64,000 nucleotides of DNA from Bartonella tribocorum (lineage in GTDB: Bacteria > Pseudomonadota > Alphaproteobacteria > Rhizobiales > Rhizobiaceae): contig NZ_NJGE01000008.1 of assembly GCF_002777915.1 (NCBI RefSeq), positions 1-64,000 of the forward strand, in the 5' to 3' direction. The position numbers and the translations under genes are program-made. Position 1 is the first letter of the stretch, and every line of letters begins with the position of its first letter. Shown piece after piece: positions 10,619 through 19,270 of this stretch. The notes beneath the pieces are model-generated. The model saw only the letters and a list, made by a program, of their open reading frames with translations, was not told the origin of the DNA and made no database searches.

Positions 10619-10879
10619 ATGAATGATACAGTAACCGACCAAACACACGCGATATCCGTCAACCAATTACGTTCTTTTATCGAACGCATTGAACGACTAG
10701 AAGAAGAAAAAAAAACCATTTCTGATGATATTAAAGACGTATATACGGAACTTAAAGGCTCTGGTTTTGACAGTAAAGCTGTTCGAAGCATTATACGGTT
10801 GCGGAAAAAAGAAGAGCATGAACGAATGGAAGAAGAAGCAATTATTGAGCTTTATAAAAATGCGCTTGGGATGAGTTAA
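10619..10879 (+). CDS. gapR: GapR-like nucleoid-associated protein (DUF2312)
   Basis: An 86-residue protein matching DUF2312: [18 protein letters not shown], then [19 protein letters not shown] and a C-terminal helix ending [14 protein letters not shown]. In Caulobacter this family (GapR) binds overtwisted AT-rich DNA ahead of replication and transcription and is needed for growth and chromosome handling. The frame opens at 10535, but ATG 10619 follows a GGAGAAA site and gives the conserved N-terminus. It stands alone, with about 250 bases of spacer before it and a long spacer after it. Confidence 0.88.
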   Translation: MNDTVTDQTHAISVNQLRSFIERIERLEEEKKTISDDIKDVYTELKGSGFDSKAVRSIIRLRKKEEHERMEEEAIIELYKNALGMS

Positions 10880-11462
10880 CACCATTGGAGATTTTCTTAA
10901 GAAAATGAAAAATGGAAAAAACAAGTAAATGCACAAAAATTCTGCCAAACATGAGCAGTGTGTGTAGAATGATGAAAAAATCCATGTAACTTGTGACGAG
11001 ATGTCTGGTCACAGGATACATAAAATTACAACAGCCCTCACATTTTAAAAGGATTCATGCAAGATTAAAGGCTTCATGAAAGGCATTTTTCTTGTTCTCT
11101 CACCATTTTTATCCACACCAAATCCCCCACTTTTAAGCCACCTCTCCCTCTACATGCCAGCAAAGGGTTTTGATTGCTTCACCCTAAAAACAAGTGTGAA
11201 ATGAGAAAACCTTACACTATTCAAAACGCTCATTTAAATTGAAGAAATAAATTATGATGATAAATCCATTCATTCTATAAGAAGCACAACATTGAAAATG
11301 CTCAGCAACTGAAATTCGCTAAAAGAAGAGGAGTCTGAACTTTTTACAAAATGGTTTTTTTACAGAATCTGAAAAAGAGGTGTTAAGGATCTTAATCTTT
11401 GAGGATAGAGAAAAATTCAGCTTATTGATACATCTGGTAAAAAAAGCCCTAAAATAAAAGCT
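10880..11462. other. Decayed spacer after gapR
   Basis: 583 bases without a gene. It contains a weak integrase-start relic (start equivalent at 11086, minus strand) and a degenerate copy of the AT-rich motif at 11242-11270. Nothing else is recognised. Confidence 0.5.
11000..11086 (-). pseudogene. Weak relic of an integrase gene start
   Basis: On the minus strand, GTGTGGATAAAAATGG is followed by ATGCCTTTCATGAAG, the same arrangement as the better integrase relics (leader, then Met-Pro-Leu/Phe-Met). The frame is lost within about 15 codons. Confidence 0.35.
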
Positions 11463-12029
11463 TCATTCGAATCTATTGATGGACTCATACCGATCATTGA
11501 TTCGAGAGGTTAGAATGTGATCTCTCCATTGTCCAGCAATCATCAAATAATCTTTGGCATAGCCTTCTTTTTCAAAATGAAGGCGCTTTAATAAAAGTTC
11601 GCTTTTTATGTTTTCAGGTCTATAATTTGCCATCACTCTATGCAGACGATAAACATGAAAGATATGATATAATAAAGCCGATAAACTCTCAAACATGAGG
11701 CCTTTGCCTTGTTGTTTTTCGTCAAGAGAAAAACCAAAATGACAGGCTTGAAAAACACCACGAACCACATTTGTAAAGTTCACAACACCAATGATTGTGT
11801 TTTCATTTTTTAAGCGTACGGCATATCGGTATGCTTGTCCTTGTGCGCTTTCACCAGCAAATGCATTAGTGCGCATTTCCCAAGCTGTTAGGCTGTGGTA
11901 ATCATCAGGTCTTGACGGTTCAAAAGGACGCAGATGATTCGTATTACGCAAGAAATAAGCAGATAATTCAACAGCATCTTTGAAATCAATCAACGTGGAA
12001 ATTGTTCGCTTTGTGTTTATTGCCATCAT
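11463..12029 (-). CDS. RimJ/RimL-type GNAT acetyltransferase
   Basis: A 188-residue GNAT-fold protein that probably acetylates an N-terminal amine (ribosomal-protein alanine acetyltransferase type). It shows the N-terminal substrate region (LRPFEPSRPDDY), a central strand pair (IIGVVNFTNVVRGVFQACHFGFSLD), the acetyl-CoA loop in the form QQGKGLM, and the C-terminal RPENIKSELLLKRLHFEKEG. AGGAGGGGA lies directly upstream of the tandem ATGATG. It stands alone between decayed spacers. RimL-type enzymes can detoxify peptide-nucleotide antibiotics, but nothing here shows that role. Confidence 0.85.
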   Translation of the reverse strand: MMAINTKRTISTLIDFKDAVELSAYFLRNTNHLRPFEPSRPDDYHSLTAWEMRTNAFAGESAQGQAYRYAVRLKNENTIIGVVNFTNVVRGVFQACHFGFSLDEKQQGKGLMFESLSALLYHIFHVYRLHRVMANYRPENIKSELLLKRLHFEKEGYAKDYLMIAGQWRDHILTSRINDRYESINRFE

Positions 12030-12139
12030 TTTCCCCTCCTAAAAACATTACAATAACACGTTAATTTATCGTGATAAATCATTATGTTAAACTTAAATCA
12101 TAATGTCGAAGATAGTAAGCTTTTCTCACCACAACGCGT

Positions 12140-12465
12140 ATCACGTTAGAATCAATGAGAGAATCATTTGCTTTTCCGCCATAAGCAAGATTGGTGTATT
12201 TTAATAGGGTCACGACCCTCACGTAAAACAGAGCGTCATCGGTTTGCTAATTCACGAGCTTGTTTTAAAGAGACATCTCTCAAAGAGCACCCAAACCCAT
12301 TTCACGGCGCCGACCATGAAGGGTATAACGATAAAGCCCCCATGAAATAATATAGCACCACCATCTTTACGCTTATAGAGAAGCAAGCCAGCACCATCAC
12401 ACATTTTGCCAGCTCGTGGGTGCTGCAGACAACTGTTGGCACTTGAGAGCATTCATAAGAGGTAT
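12140..12465 (-). pseudogene. Decayed P4-type integrase 5' part (DUF4102)
   Basis: The best of the dispersed integrase relics. The minus strand keeps KMCDGAGLLLYKRKDGG, then in shifted frames a GRRREMGLG-like stretch, then SLRDVSLKQARELANR and RSVLREGRDPIK. This is the N-terminal arm-binding domain of P4-type tyrosine recombinases. The start codon equivalent is ATA at 12465 (PLM follows), and at least two frameshifts and a stop are present. The catalytic domain is absent. The AT-rich motif lies about 150 bases upstream at 12611-12639. Confidence 0.8.
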
Positions 12466-12610
12466 TTTAGTCCCTGTCTATACAGTTTTTACCCACATGG
12501 CCCACCCGCTTGTGATGTGCAAGCAAATGATTTTTATTGATTCAACATGGAACAGATTTGAAATGAAAAAATCTTACATTATTCGAGGTTCTAATTCAAT
12601 ATAAATAACA

Positions 12611-12639
12611 TTAAATTATCATTATAAATCAATATATTG
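12611..12639 (-). repeat. AT-rich interspersed motif
   Basis: Minus strand reads CAATATATTGATTTATAATG then ATAATTTAA. It belongs to the family also seen near 11242, 12060, 22495, 23371, 30231, 40271, 43194, 53422, 56643 and 56920, usually placed upstream of an integrase-start relic. Confidence 0.7.
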
Positions 12640-12689
12640 CCTAGGGCATAAGATATAAAGACAAGGAAAGACTTCTTAATAAATGCGCT

Positions 12690-12960
12690 CAAATACTAAA
12701 AGCTATAGAAACATTGGAGTCTGGCAAAATCTGCGAGGAGACGAGCATGCTTCCATAAATGAAATGGCGACAAAACGCCCCGCACCACACCAATCGTTTT
12801 TTCTTGATCAAGAATTGTGCAAAAAAGCCAAATATAAAGAGTAAAGTTAGCTCCAATAACCCGTTCACCAGTGCCATAGATTTTAGCCGCAATCAAAAGT
12901 GTGGTGCCAAAATCTGCTCTTTATGAATTTAATGGAACATCACTCTTCAATACCCCCAAG
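12690..12960 (-). pseudogene. Unassigned coding remnant
   Basis: Two overlapping short minus-strand frames contain protein-like stretches (LIAAKIYGTGERVIGANFTL, DQEKTIGVV) broken by frameshifts. DQEKTIGVV...RGV faintly resembles the IIGVVNF..VVRGVF segment of the nearby acetyltransferase, so it could be a decayed copy of that gene. I do not consider this established. Confidence 0.3.
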
Positions 12961-13020
12961 CGCACTCCATAAAGCGATAATACCATATGAATCAAAATGC
13001 TTAGATATTAATCTAAAACA

Positions 13021-14883
13021 TTAACGTGAACATGCTTCCATTTCTTCGCGTAAAATTTCAAGTTCTAGCCATTCTTCTTGCTTTTGTGTGCAAGTATTTT
13101 TCTTTTTTTCCAATGCCGTTGATAAACGTTCAAAGCGTTCTTTATCACGACAATAAAGAGCAGGATCAGAGAGCTCTTGTTCAATTTTTTTTATTTCATT
13201 TTGCAAAACAGCGATTTCTTTAGGCAAATTTTCCAATGCATAAACCTGCTTATAAGACAGTTTTCTTGGTGTTTTTTCCACCCGCTCTATCAAGCTACCA
13301 TCTGTTGATGAGGTGTGTTTTGAAAATGCTCCCGCATGAGATTTTGAAGATGCTTTACGGTGCGATAATTCTATTTCTTTGCGTTTTAAATTTAAGGACT
13401 GCTTATTTTGCGCCATCATATCACTATAGCCGCCCGCATACAAAACCCAATGACCATCGCCCTCTGGTGCCAACATATGGGTTACAGTACGATCTAAAAA
13501 ATCTCTGTCATGGCTAACCAACAACACTGTTCCTGCAAAATCAGCAATAAATTCTTGCAACAAATCCAAAGTTTCCATATCCAAATCATTGGTTGGTTCA
13601 TCAAGAATTAAAAAGTTTGCAGGACGCGAAAGAAGACGCGCAAGCATGAGGCGTGCTCTTTCTCCCCCTGAAAAGTCTTTAAGGGGTGTGCGCGCTTGTT
13701 CAGGCAAAAATAAAAAGTCTTTCATATAAGAAACCACATGCCGTTCCTGCCCATTGATCACAAGAGTATCACCCCGCCCCCCTGTGAGATAATGTGCCAA
13801 AGTTTCTTCTTCATTGACAATACGTTGCTGATCAAGCAATGCCATGGAGAGATTATAGCCATGCCTTACCGTTCCACCATCCACGGCTTCTTGCCCAATC
13901 AATGCGGAAAGGAGCGTTGTCTTTCCAATACCATTGGGCCCGACCAAACCGATTCGATCACCCCGCTGAATGCGCAAAGAGAAATCTTTCACAATAACGC
14001 GCTCACCATAAGATTTTGAAATTTTTTTTGCTTCAAGCACCAATTGACCAGAGTCATGACTTTTAGCTGCGCTCAACAATGCACTTCCCGGCTGCCCTTT
14101 ATAGGTTTGATGCCGCTGTCTTAAGTTTTTTAATTCGCTCAAGCGCCGTACATTACGCTTACGCCGTGCGCTGACACCATAACGCAACCATTGCTCTTCA
14201 CGAGCAATTTGGCGCCCCAATTTATGCTGCTCGATGGCTTCTTCTTCCAGTGCTTTATCGCGCCAACTCTCAAACTCTGAAAAACGCTTTTCCAGTCTTT
14301 TGGTTGTGCCACGATCAAGCCATACCGTTGAATGCGTAACATTTTCTAAAAAGCGTCGATCATGGGAAATCACCACAATTGCTGAACGCAAAGAAGACAA
14401 AACCCCTTCCAACCATTCAATGGTTGGTAAATCAAGATGATTGGTTGGTTCATCTAAGAACAAAATATCGGGCTTTGCTGCAATGGCCCGTAACAATGAA
14501 ACACGCCGCTTTTCACCCCCCGACAGTTTTTCTAATTTTTCCGCCCCAAAAAACCCTAAATTTGTGCGAAGCATATTGATCCACTGGACATCAGATGTCT
14601 CGTCCAGCCCTGCTTCCATATAAGCATTAATATCTTCAAAACCTGAACAATCCGGATTTTGAGCGACATAACGCAACGTTACCCGAGGGTGGCGAAAAAT
14701 TTCGCCACCATGGGGCTCTAATATTCCTGCGGCAATTTTTAACAGGGTCGATTTTCCACAACCATTACGGCCCACCAAAGCAATACGCGCACTCTGCTCA
14801 ACCGATAAACATGCTTGGTTGAGCAAAGGCGTTATCCCAAAGGTTAGGAAAATGCGGTCAAGCCGCAGTAATGGCACCGCCAT
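13021..14883 (-). CDS. uup: ABC-F ATPase, Uup type
   Basis: A soluble protein of 620 residues with two ATP-binding cassettes and no membrane segments, typical of ABC-F proteins acting on ribosomes or, for Uup, on DNA-transposition and replication-related processes. Cassette 1 has GRNGCGKST, LSGGEKRR and ILFLDEPTNHLD. Cassette 2 has GPNGIGKTT, FSGGERARLM and FLILDEPTNDLD. A basic C-terminal coiled coil follows, the Uup feature. The start is put at ATG 14883, which overlaps the stop of the upstream lipoprotein gene (TAATG); TTG 14904 is the alternative. Confidence 0.88.
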   Translation of the reverse strand: MAVPLLRLDRIFLTFGITPLLNQACLSVEQSARIALVGRNGCGKSTLLKIAAGILEPHGGEIFRHPRVTLRYVAQNPDCSGFEDINAYMEAGLDETSDVQWINMLRTNLGFFGAEKLEKLSGGEKRRVSLLRAIAAKPDILFLDEPTNHLDLPTIEWLEGVLSSLRSAIVVISHDRRFLENVTHSTVWLDRGTTKRLEKRFSEFESWRDKALEEEAIEQHKLGRQIAREEQWLRYGVSARRKRNVRRLSELKNLRQRHQTYKGQPGSALLSAAKSHDSGQLVLEAKKISKSYGERVIVKDFSLRIQRGDRIGLVGPNGIGKTTLLSALIGQEAVDGGTVRHGYNLSMALLDQQRIVNEEETLAHYLTGGRGDTLVINGQERHVVSYMKDFLFLPEQARTPLKDFSGGERARLMLARLLSRPANFLILDEPTNDLDMETLDLLQEFIADFAGTVLLVSHDRDFLDRTVTHMLAPEGDGHWVLYAGGYSDMMAQNKQSLNLKRKEIELSHRKASSKSHAGAFSKHTSSTDGSLIERVEKTPRKLSYKQVYALENLPKEIAVLQNEIKKIEQELSDPALYCRDKERFERLSTALEKKKNTCTQKQEEWLELEILREEMEACSR

Positions 14884-15266
14884 TAACGAACGCGGCGCGG
14901 ACAAGGTGCTTGATACATCACCCCTCTTGCATCACGGTAAGTACATAATTGTTGTACTGGTTTTTGCGCACAAGGTGCTTGGTAAACATGCCCTCTACGA
15001 CCTCGGTACGTGCACAATTTTGCTGCCTGTCTTTGTTGTCTTCTTTGATTTGCAGCCTCACCTGTTACTGTTCCAGCCAAAGCACCAAATGCTGCACCCG
15101 TCAGCGCTGCTCCAGCAGTGCTTCCACCAATAGCAGTTCCAGCCAAGGCGCCGATTGCAGCTCCCCCTACGCCGTAACGTGCAACACGTTCATCATTTGT
15201 CGTACAAGCAACCGAACTAAAACCAATCGCTGAAACGACAGCCACTTTAAAAATTGACTTTAACAT
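14883..15266 (-). CDS. Glycine-zipper outer-membrane-type lipoprotein
   Basis: A 127-residue predicted lipoprotein. The signal peptide ends in FSSVAC, with the lipidated cysteine at residue 21. A glycine-zipper stretch (GVGGAAIGALAGTAIGGS and on) follows around residues 32-70, as in the Rickettsia 17-kDa antigen type. The C-terminus holds two copies of a CTYR(x)n-YQAPC unit, each with two cysteines, which may form disulfides in the periplasm. ATG 15266 follows GAAGGAAAGG; an upstream in-frame start at 15293 is less likely. Its stop overlaps the uup start. Confidence 0.75.
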   Translation of the reverse strand: MLKSIFKVAVVSAIGFSSVACTTNDERVARYGVGGAAIGALAGTAIGGSTAGAALTGAAFGALAGTVTGEAANQRRQQRQAAKLCTYRGRRGHVYQAPCAQKPVQQLCTYRDARGVMYQAPCPRRVR

Positions 15267-15369
15267 ATCAAAACCTTTCCTTCTCAAGATCAATACATAA
15301 TATATCGTTTATGTCAGTACTTAATCACGAGGCCCCCCCCTGCCTTATTCAAAATATATTGGAAGAGCT

Positions 15370-16005
15370 TTATGGAATAGGCACAGACGCTAACAATATA
15401 GCTTTTCCAGAACCTAAATGGCAAGAAAAGGTTCCACAAATACGGTTAGAAAGTGTTAAAGAAGAGCCAAATGACACATTTTTATCACAGATTGGCCATT
15501 TTACTCCTTTAAGCGTCAGGCCTTTTAAATCGGAAAAACCGATCAGACTAAACAAACACTCTTTCGGTAAATCATATGATACAAGCTTTGGCAAAACGGG
15601 CCAACCTTCTTCCAAACCGCTTGTCAACAATACTGAAATGCCCTTCTCTGCCATCATCAACGCTTGCGTCATATGTGAAAGGCTATGGTCACTTCGCTCT
15701 CCTCCCAAAGCTCCGCACAAAATAAGCTTTTTAGCACCCTTTTGTAGCGCTCTTTCACAAGCCAAAGCACTATCTGTCATATCTTTATCAGAGGGAAAAA
15801 CCTCACGCGGAACATGACTATATTTGCGTATTAAATTCTCATCAGATGAATCAAAATCCCCTAACCACAACTCAGGCTTCACATTAAGCACACCGGCATG
15901 ACGCATACCACCATCTGCAGCAATCACCCGACTATTTTGAATTTGATTAAGCAAACGATCAGTGATAAAAAGATCTCCATTTAACAATATCGTAAATGTT
16001 GTCAT
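15370..16005 (-). CDS. thiN: Thiamine pyrophosphokinase
   Basis: Transfers pyrophosphate from ATP to thiamine, giving the cofactor thiamine diphosphate used here by transketolase, for example. The 211 residues include VIAADGG, LWLGDFDSSD, the SDKDMTDSALA metal/ATP region and GALGGERSDHSL, in family order. It stands alone; the M48 protease gene diverges from it. Confidence 0.88.
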   Translation of the reverse strand: MTTFTILLNGDLFITDRLLNQIQNSRVIAADGGMRHAGVLNVKPELWLGDFDSSDENLIRKYSHVPREVFPSDKDMTDSALACERALQKGAKKLILCGALGGERSDHSLSHMTQALMMAEKGISVLLTSGLEEGWPVLPKLVSYDLPKECLFSLIGFSDLKGLTLKGVKWPICDKNVSFGSSLTLSNRICGTFSCHLGSGKAILLASVPIP

Positions 16006-16149
16006 GCCATATTTTGCCTTTCACAATCTTTTTCTCGAGCATCCCTTTATCGATGAGAGCTATTTTTTATAAACAAGAACCGTCATACAGCCAAACAACT
16101 CTTTATTCCTAAAGCTTCTCTAAAAAACACACACGATACAAAGATACCC

Positions 16150-17709
16150 ATGAAATTTGCCAAATTACACCGGAGAAATGACCTGAACCGTGATCCCAAT
16201 CCAACACACGCCATTTTTCAACGAAATTTTCTTTTTCGCTCTCTCCTTTATAAAGCAACCTTCATCAGTGGAATGGTTCTCCTTTCGGCTTGTCATACGC
16301 CCCTTTCTCAAAATGACAGGCTCTCTTCCAGTTCTTCTGAAACAACCAAACATACCAACAATCACAATATCTATGTCACATTAAGCGCACTGCAACACCC
16401 CCGTATTTTGCAAATGTATGGTGGTGCTTATCATAATGCAAAACTTGAACGCTTTTTAGCAAAAATTATCCGTAAACTAACAATCGCATCCCCCCATTCT
16501 CATCAAAGCTATTCTGTAACAATTTTAAACTCAGAAAATGTCAATGCATTTGCACTCCCCAATGGTTCGATCTACATCACCCGTGGTATGCTGGCACTCG
16601 CCAATGATTCTTCAGAAGTTGCTGCAATTTTAGCCCATGAGATGGCACATATCAAAGCCAATCATGGCATTTTACGCCTGCAAAAAGAAGCTCAATTGAA
16701 GATGACAAATCATATGTCTCCACGTCTTCTTTCTTCTATGGGCAAAAAACTTCACAATCCCATACATAACAAGCAACAACTCGCGCAATTTTCTCGCAAC
16801 CAAGAACTAGAAGCTGATTCTATTGCCCTCGACCTGCTCCAACAAGCAGGATATGATCCATTTGCTTCACCACGCTTTCTTCAGACAATGGAAGCCTACA
16901 GTGCTTTTCAGAATATCTCTGGCACCCAAAATACTTCCCTAGACTTTCTAGCCTCTCACCCAACCACCCCCCAACGCATTCGGCTTGCGATAGAAAAAGC
17001 ACGTAAAATCAGTAAAGAGCATAATAAAACCATCGATCGCGATTCTTTTCTCAAAAGCATTGACGGCATGACTTTTGGAGGAAGCTTTGATACAGGGTTT
17101 GTACGAGACAACCAATTTATTCACCCACAATGGCGCATCGCTTTTTCTGTTCCCAACAATTTTACAATAGAACATTCAGCACAAACAGTTTGGGCCAGCG
17201 GACCTCATAAAACTGCAATTCGTTTTGATGCTATTCCCTGCCTCACTGGAATGTCTGCAAGTGATTACTTGAAAAGTGGATGGCTTATCGGGCTAGACCC
17301 ATCATCGATCCGCCCGCTTACAATTCAAGGGCTCCCTAATCAAGGACAAAATCTACTTGGAGCGCAAGGCCATGCAACCCATGAGCAATGGCAATTTGAT
17401 GTGGTTGTCATTCTATTCAATAATCATATTTTTCGTTTTCTAACAGTCGCGCCCTATAATTCTCAAAATTTTGCAGAGATTACCCAAAAAGCGGTTCAAA
17501 GCTTTCGCCCTCTTTCAACTTTAGAGTTAAAAAAATTAAAACCTTTAAAAATCAGTGTTGTCCGTGTTAAACAAGGAGAAAATGTTGTAAACCTTGCCAA
17601 TAAAATGCAACACATACCATACAAAGAAAAACTTTTTCGTATTCTCAATGCCCTCTCACCAACACAAACTTTACGTGCCGGTACAAAAGTGAAAATTATC
17701 ACCGAATAA
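16150..17709 (+). CDS. M48-family metalloprotease lipoprotein with LysM-like C-terminus
   Basis: A 519-residue predicted periplasmic protease. A cytoplasmic basic start and hydrophobic segment end in LLSAC, with the lipidation cysteine near residue 48. The zinc motif HEMAH is at 163-167, and the third ligand is Glu221 in ELEADSIALDLL, the M48 pattern for BepA/YfgC-like proteins. The last 60 residues (VVRVKQGENVVNLANKM to LRAGTKVKIIT) look like a LysM-type peptidoglycan-binding module. A role in outer-membrane protein quality control is inferred from the family. No neighbour shares its transcript. Confidence 0.85.
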   Translation: MKFAKLHRRNDLNRDPNPTHAIFQRNFLFRSLLYKATFISGMVLLSACHTPLSQNDRLSSSSSETTKHTNNHNIYVTLSALQHPRILQMYGGAYHNAKLERFLAKIIRKLTIASPHSHQSYSVTILNSENVNAFALPNGSIYITRGMLALANDSSEVAAILAHEMAHIKANHGILRLQKEAQLKMTNHMSPRLLSSMGKKLHNPIHNKQQLAQFSRNQELEADSIALDLLQQAGYDPFASPRFLQTMEAYSAFQNISGTQNTSLDFLASHPTTPQRIRLAIEKARKISKEHNKTIDRDSFLKSIDGMTFGGSFDTGFVRDNQFIHPQWRIAFSVPNNFTIEHSAQTVWASGPHKTAIRFDAIPCLTGMSASDYLKSGWLIGLDPSSIRPLTIQGLPNQGQNLLGAQGHATHEQWQFDVVVILFNNHIFRFLTVAPYNSQNFAEITQKAVQSFRPLSTLELKKLKPLKISVVRVKQGENVVNLANKMQHIPYKEKLFRILNALSPTQTLRAGTKVKIITE

Positions 17710-17797
17710 GTCTCCCGTTTCATCTGCTACAGTCTTGATTCTTTTCTGTCTTTAATCACGGCTTCCCTAAGCACAATCACAAATGAAGCTAGCCACA

Positions 17798-17830
17798 AAT
17801 GAAGCTGGCGGACCCTCAACCAGCTTCATT
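17798..17830. repeat. 11-bp inverted repeat between M48 and rpoH genes
   Basis: AATGAAGCTGG, an 11-base loop, and CCAGCTTCATT form a perfect stem. A third partial copy (AAATGAAGCTAG) precedes it at 17780. The position between convergent genes suggests a bidirectional terminator, but there is no strong T run. Confidence 0.6.
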
Positions 17831-17877
17831 CATGCTCCCCTCCCGCATCTATCCCCCCCTAAAAAGCCTTTCACGTT

Positions 17878-18789
17878 TTATATGTCATAAGCATCTTCTG
17901 AATGAACCGTAAGAAGAGCAGAACGCAATTTCTGCAAAGCCCGTGCCTCAATTTGGCGCACACGCTCTTTTGAAATTCCTAGCTTTTCACCCAAGACTTC
18001 TAAAGTAGCCCCCTCTTCATTGAGGCGACGAAAGCGAATAATTTCCAACTCCCGTTCATTGAGAATTTGCAACGCATCGTAAAGCCATTGCGTACGCCGT
18101 TGACCATCAATTACTTGCTCAATTAAAGCATCAGGAAGAGGACTCTCATCCACCAACACATCCATCTTCGCAATGGGATTATCGCTGTTTTCAGAAACAG
18201 AAACGCTCAAGGAATTATCCGAACTGGAAAAACGAAAATCCATTGTTTCAACATCGCGTACGGAAACACCGAGTTTTTCAGCGATTGTACGAAAAATATC
18301 CTGTTTGGACAAAGCACTATCATCTTGCACCAGCTTTGCACGCAAACGTCGAAGATTAAAGAAAAGTGCTTTTTGCGAAGAACTTGTTCCCCCTCGAACA
18401 ATTGACCAATTTCGCAAAATATAATCTTGAATAGAAGCCCGTATCCACCATGTTGCATAGGTTGAAAAACGCACTTCCCGATCAGGTTCAAAACGTGCAG
18501 CAGCTTCCAATAACCCGACATACCCTTCTTGTACCAAATCCCCCAATGGCATTTTGAAACGTTTAAAGCGGTTTGCAATAGCAATCACCAAACGCATATG
18601 AGCCGCTGCAATTTGATGCATTGCATCATCATCGCGTTTATCTTTCCACCGCAGAGCCAAATCATGCTCTTTTTGTCGTTCAAGATAAGGTGCTTGCATA
18701 GCAGAACGCATCATATTACGTCCTAAGCTTTTGTCTGCATCGCTATAATTTTTGCTGCTTTTATAAACAGCATTTGAAAGATTACCCAT
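17878..18789 (-). CDS. rpoH: RNA polymerase sigma-32 factor, RpoH2 type
   Basis: Sigma factor for heat-shock or related stress promoters. The 303 residues carry region 2 (DLVQEGYVGLLEAAARFEP, FSTYATWWIRASIQDYILRNWS), the RpoH box QKALFFNLRRLRAK, and the region 4 helix-turn-helix (LEVLGEKLGISKERVRQIEARAL). The N-terminal stretch (MRSAMQAPYLERQKEHDLALRW) resembles rhizobial RpoH2 more than RpoH1. It is transcribed alone. The group assignment is by memory of the families and less certain than the family itself. Confidence 0.9.
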   Translation of the reverse strand: MGNLSNAVYKSSKNYSDADKSLGRNMMRSAMQAPYLERQKEHDLALRWKDKRDDDAMHQIAAAHMRLVIAIANRFKRFKMPLGDLVQEGYVGLLEAAARFEPDREVRFSTYATWWIRASIQDYILRNWSIVRGGTSSSQKALFFNLRRLRAKLVQDDSALSKQDIFRTIAEKLGVSVRDVETMDFRFSSSDNSLSVSVSENSDNPIAKMDVLVDESPLPDALIEQVIDGQRRTQWLYDALQILNERELEIIRFRRLNEEGATLEVLGEKLGISKERVRQIEARALQKLRSALLTVHSEDAYDI

Positions 18790-19270
18790 AATAACCCCTT
18801 GCGATTAAAATTATCAAAATTGATTTGGCAACGACATCATTGTTCTTTCTCAAAAAGAACGCAAAAGTTGTCCGCTTATGCGCTCACTACTTTAGCGTGT
18901 AATTTTATAATCGCAATTGTTTTTTTCATGATCGTGGTAAAACTTCTTGTCATAAGACATAATTTTACCTGCAAAACGCCCCTAGAATATGCCTTTTAGC
19001 CTATGAAATGCTTTGAAAAAAACTTTCTCTTCACTTTTCATGACAAAAACAGAAAAAAAATAAAATGACCCAACAAAACATATTCTGTCTTTTTGATGAC
19101 TGATTCCGTTTCCTTTTTAAATCTAGCGAACCTATTTATGCTTTCAGCTTTACATTACAACTAATAAGTGTAATCTACAAATATAAAATATCCCAACTGA
19201 ATGAAAACTGAATAAAAAAGAAGCCTCCAAGTTTTAAAGGTGCAAAAAGAAACATCAAAAAACGACAAGA
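18790..19270. other. Spacer between rpoH and the helicase-tail gene
   Basis: 481 AT-rich bases between divergent genes. Related alphaproteobacteria would have the ATPase half of the helicase gene at this position; I see no readable remnant of it. Promoters for both genes must be here, but none is distinct. Confidence 0.5.

Noticed and set aside
11463-12029. Acetyltransferase as a microcin-resistance gene (MccE/RimL role)
   Set aside because: It is 15 kb from the possible microcin C remnant and fits an ordinary RimJ-type enzyme.
15254-15817. 187-codon plus-strand frame antisense to thiN
   Set aside because: It mirrors thiN on the opposite strand; thiN has all family motifs.
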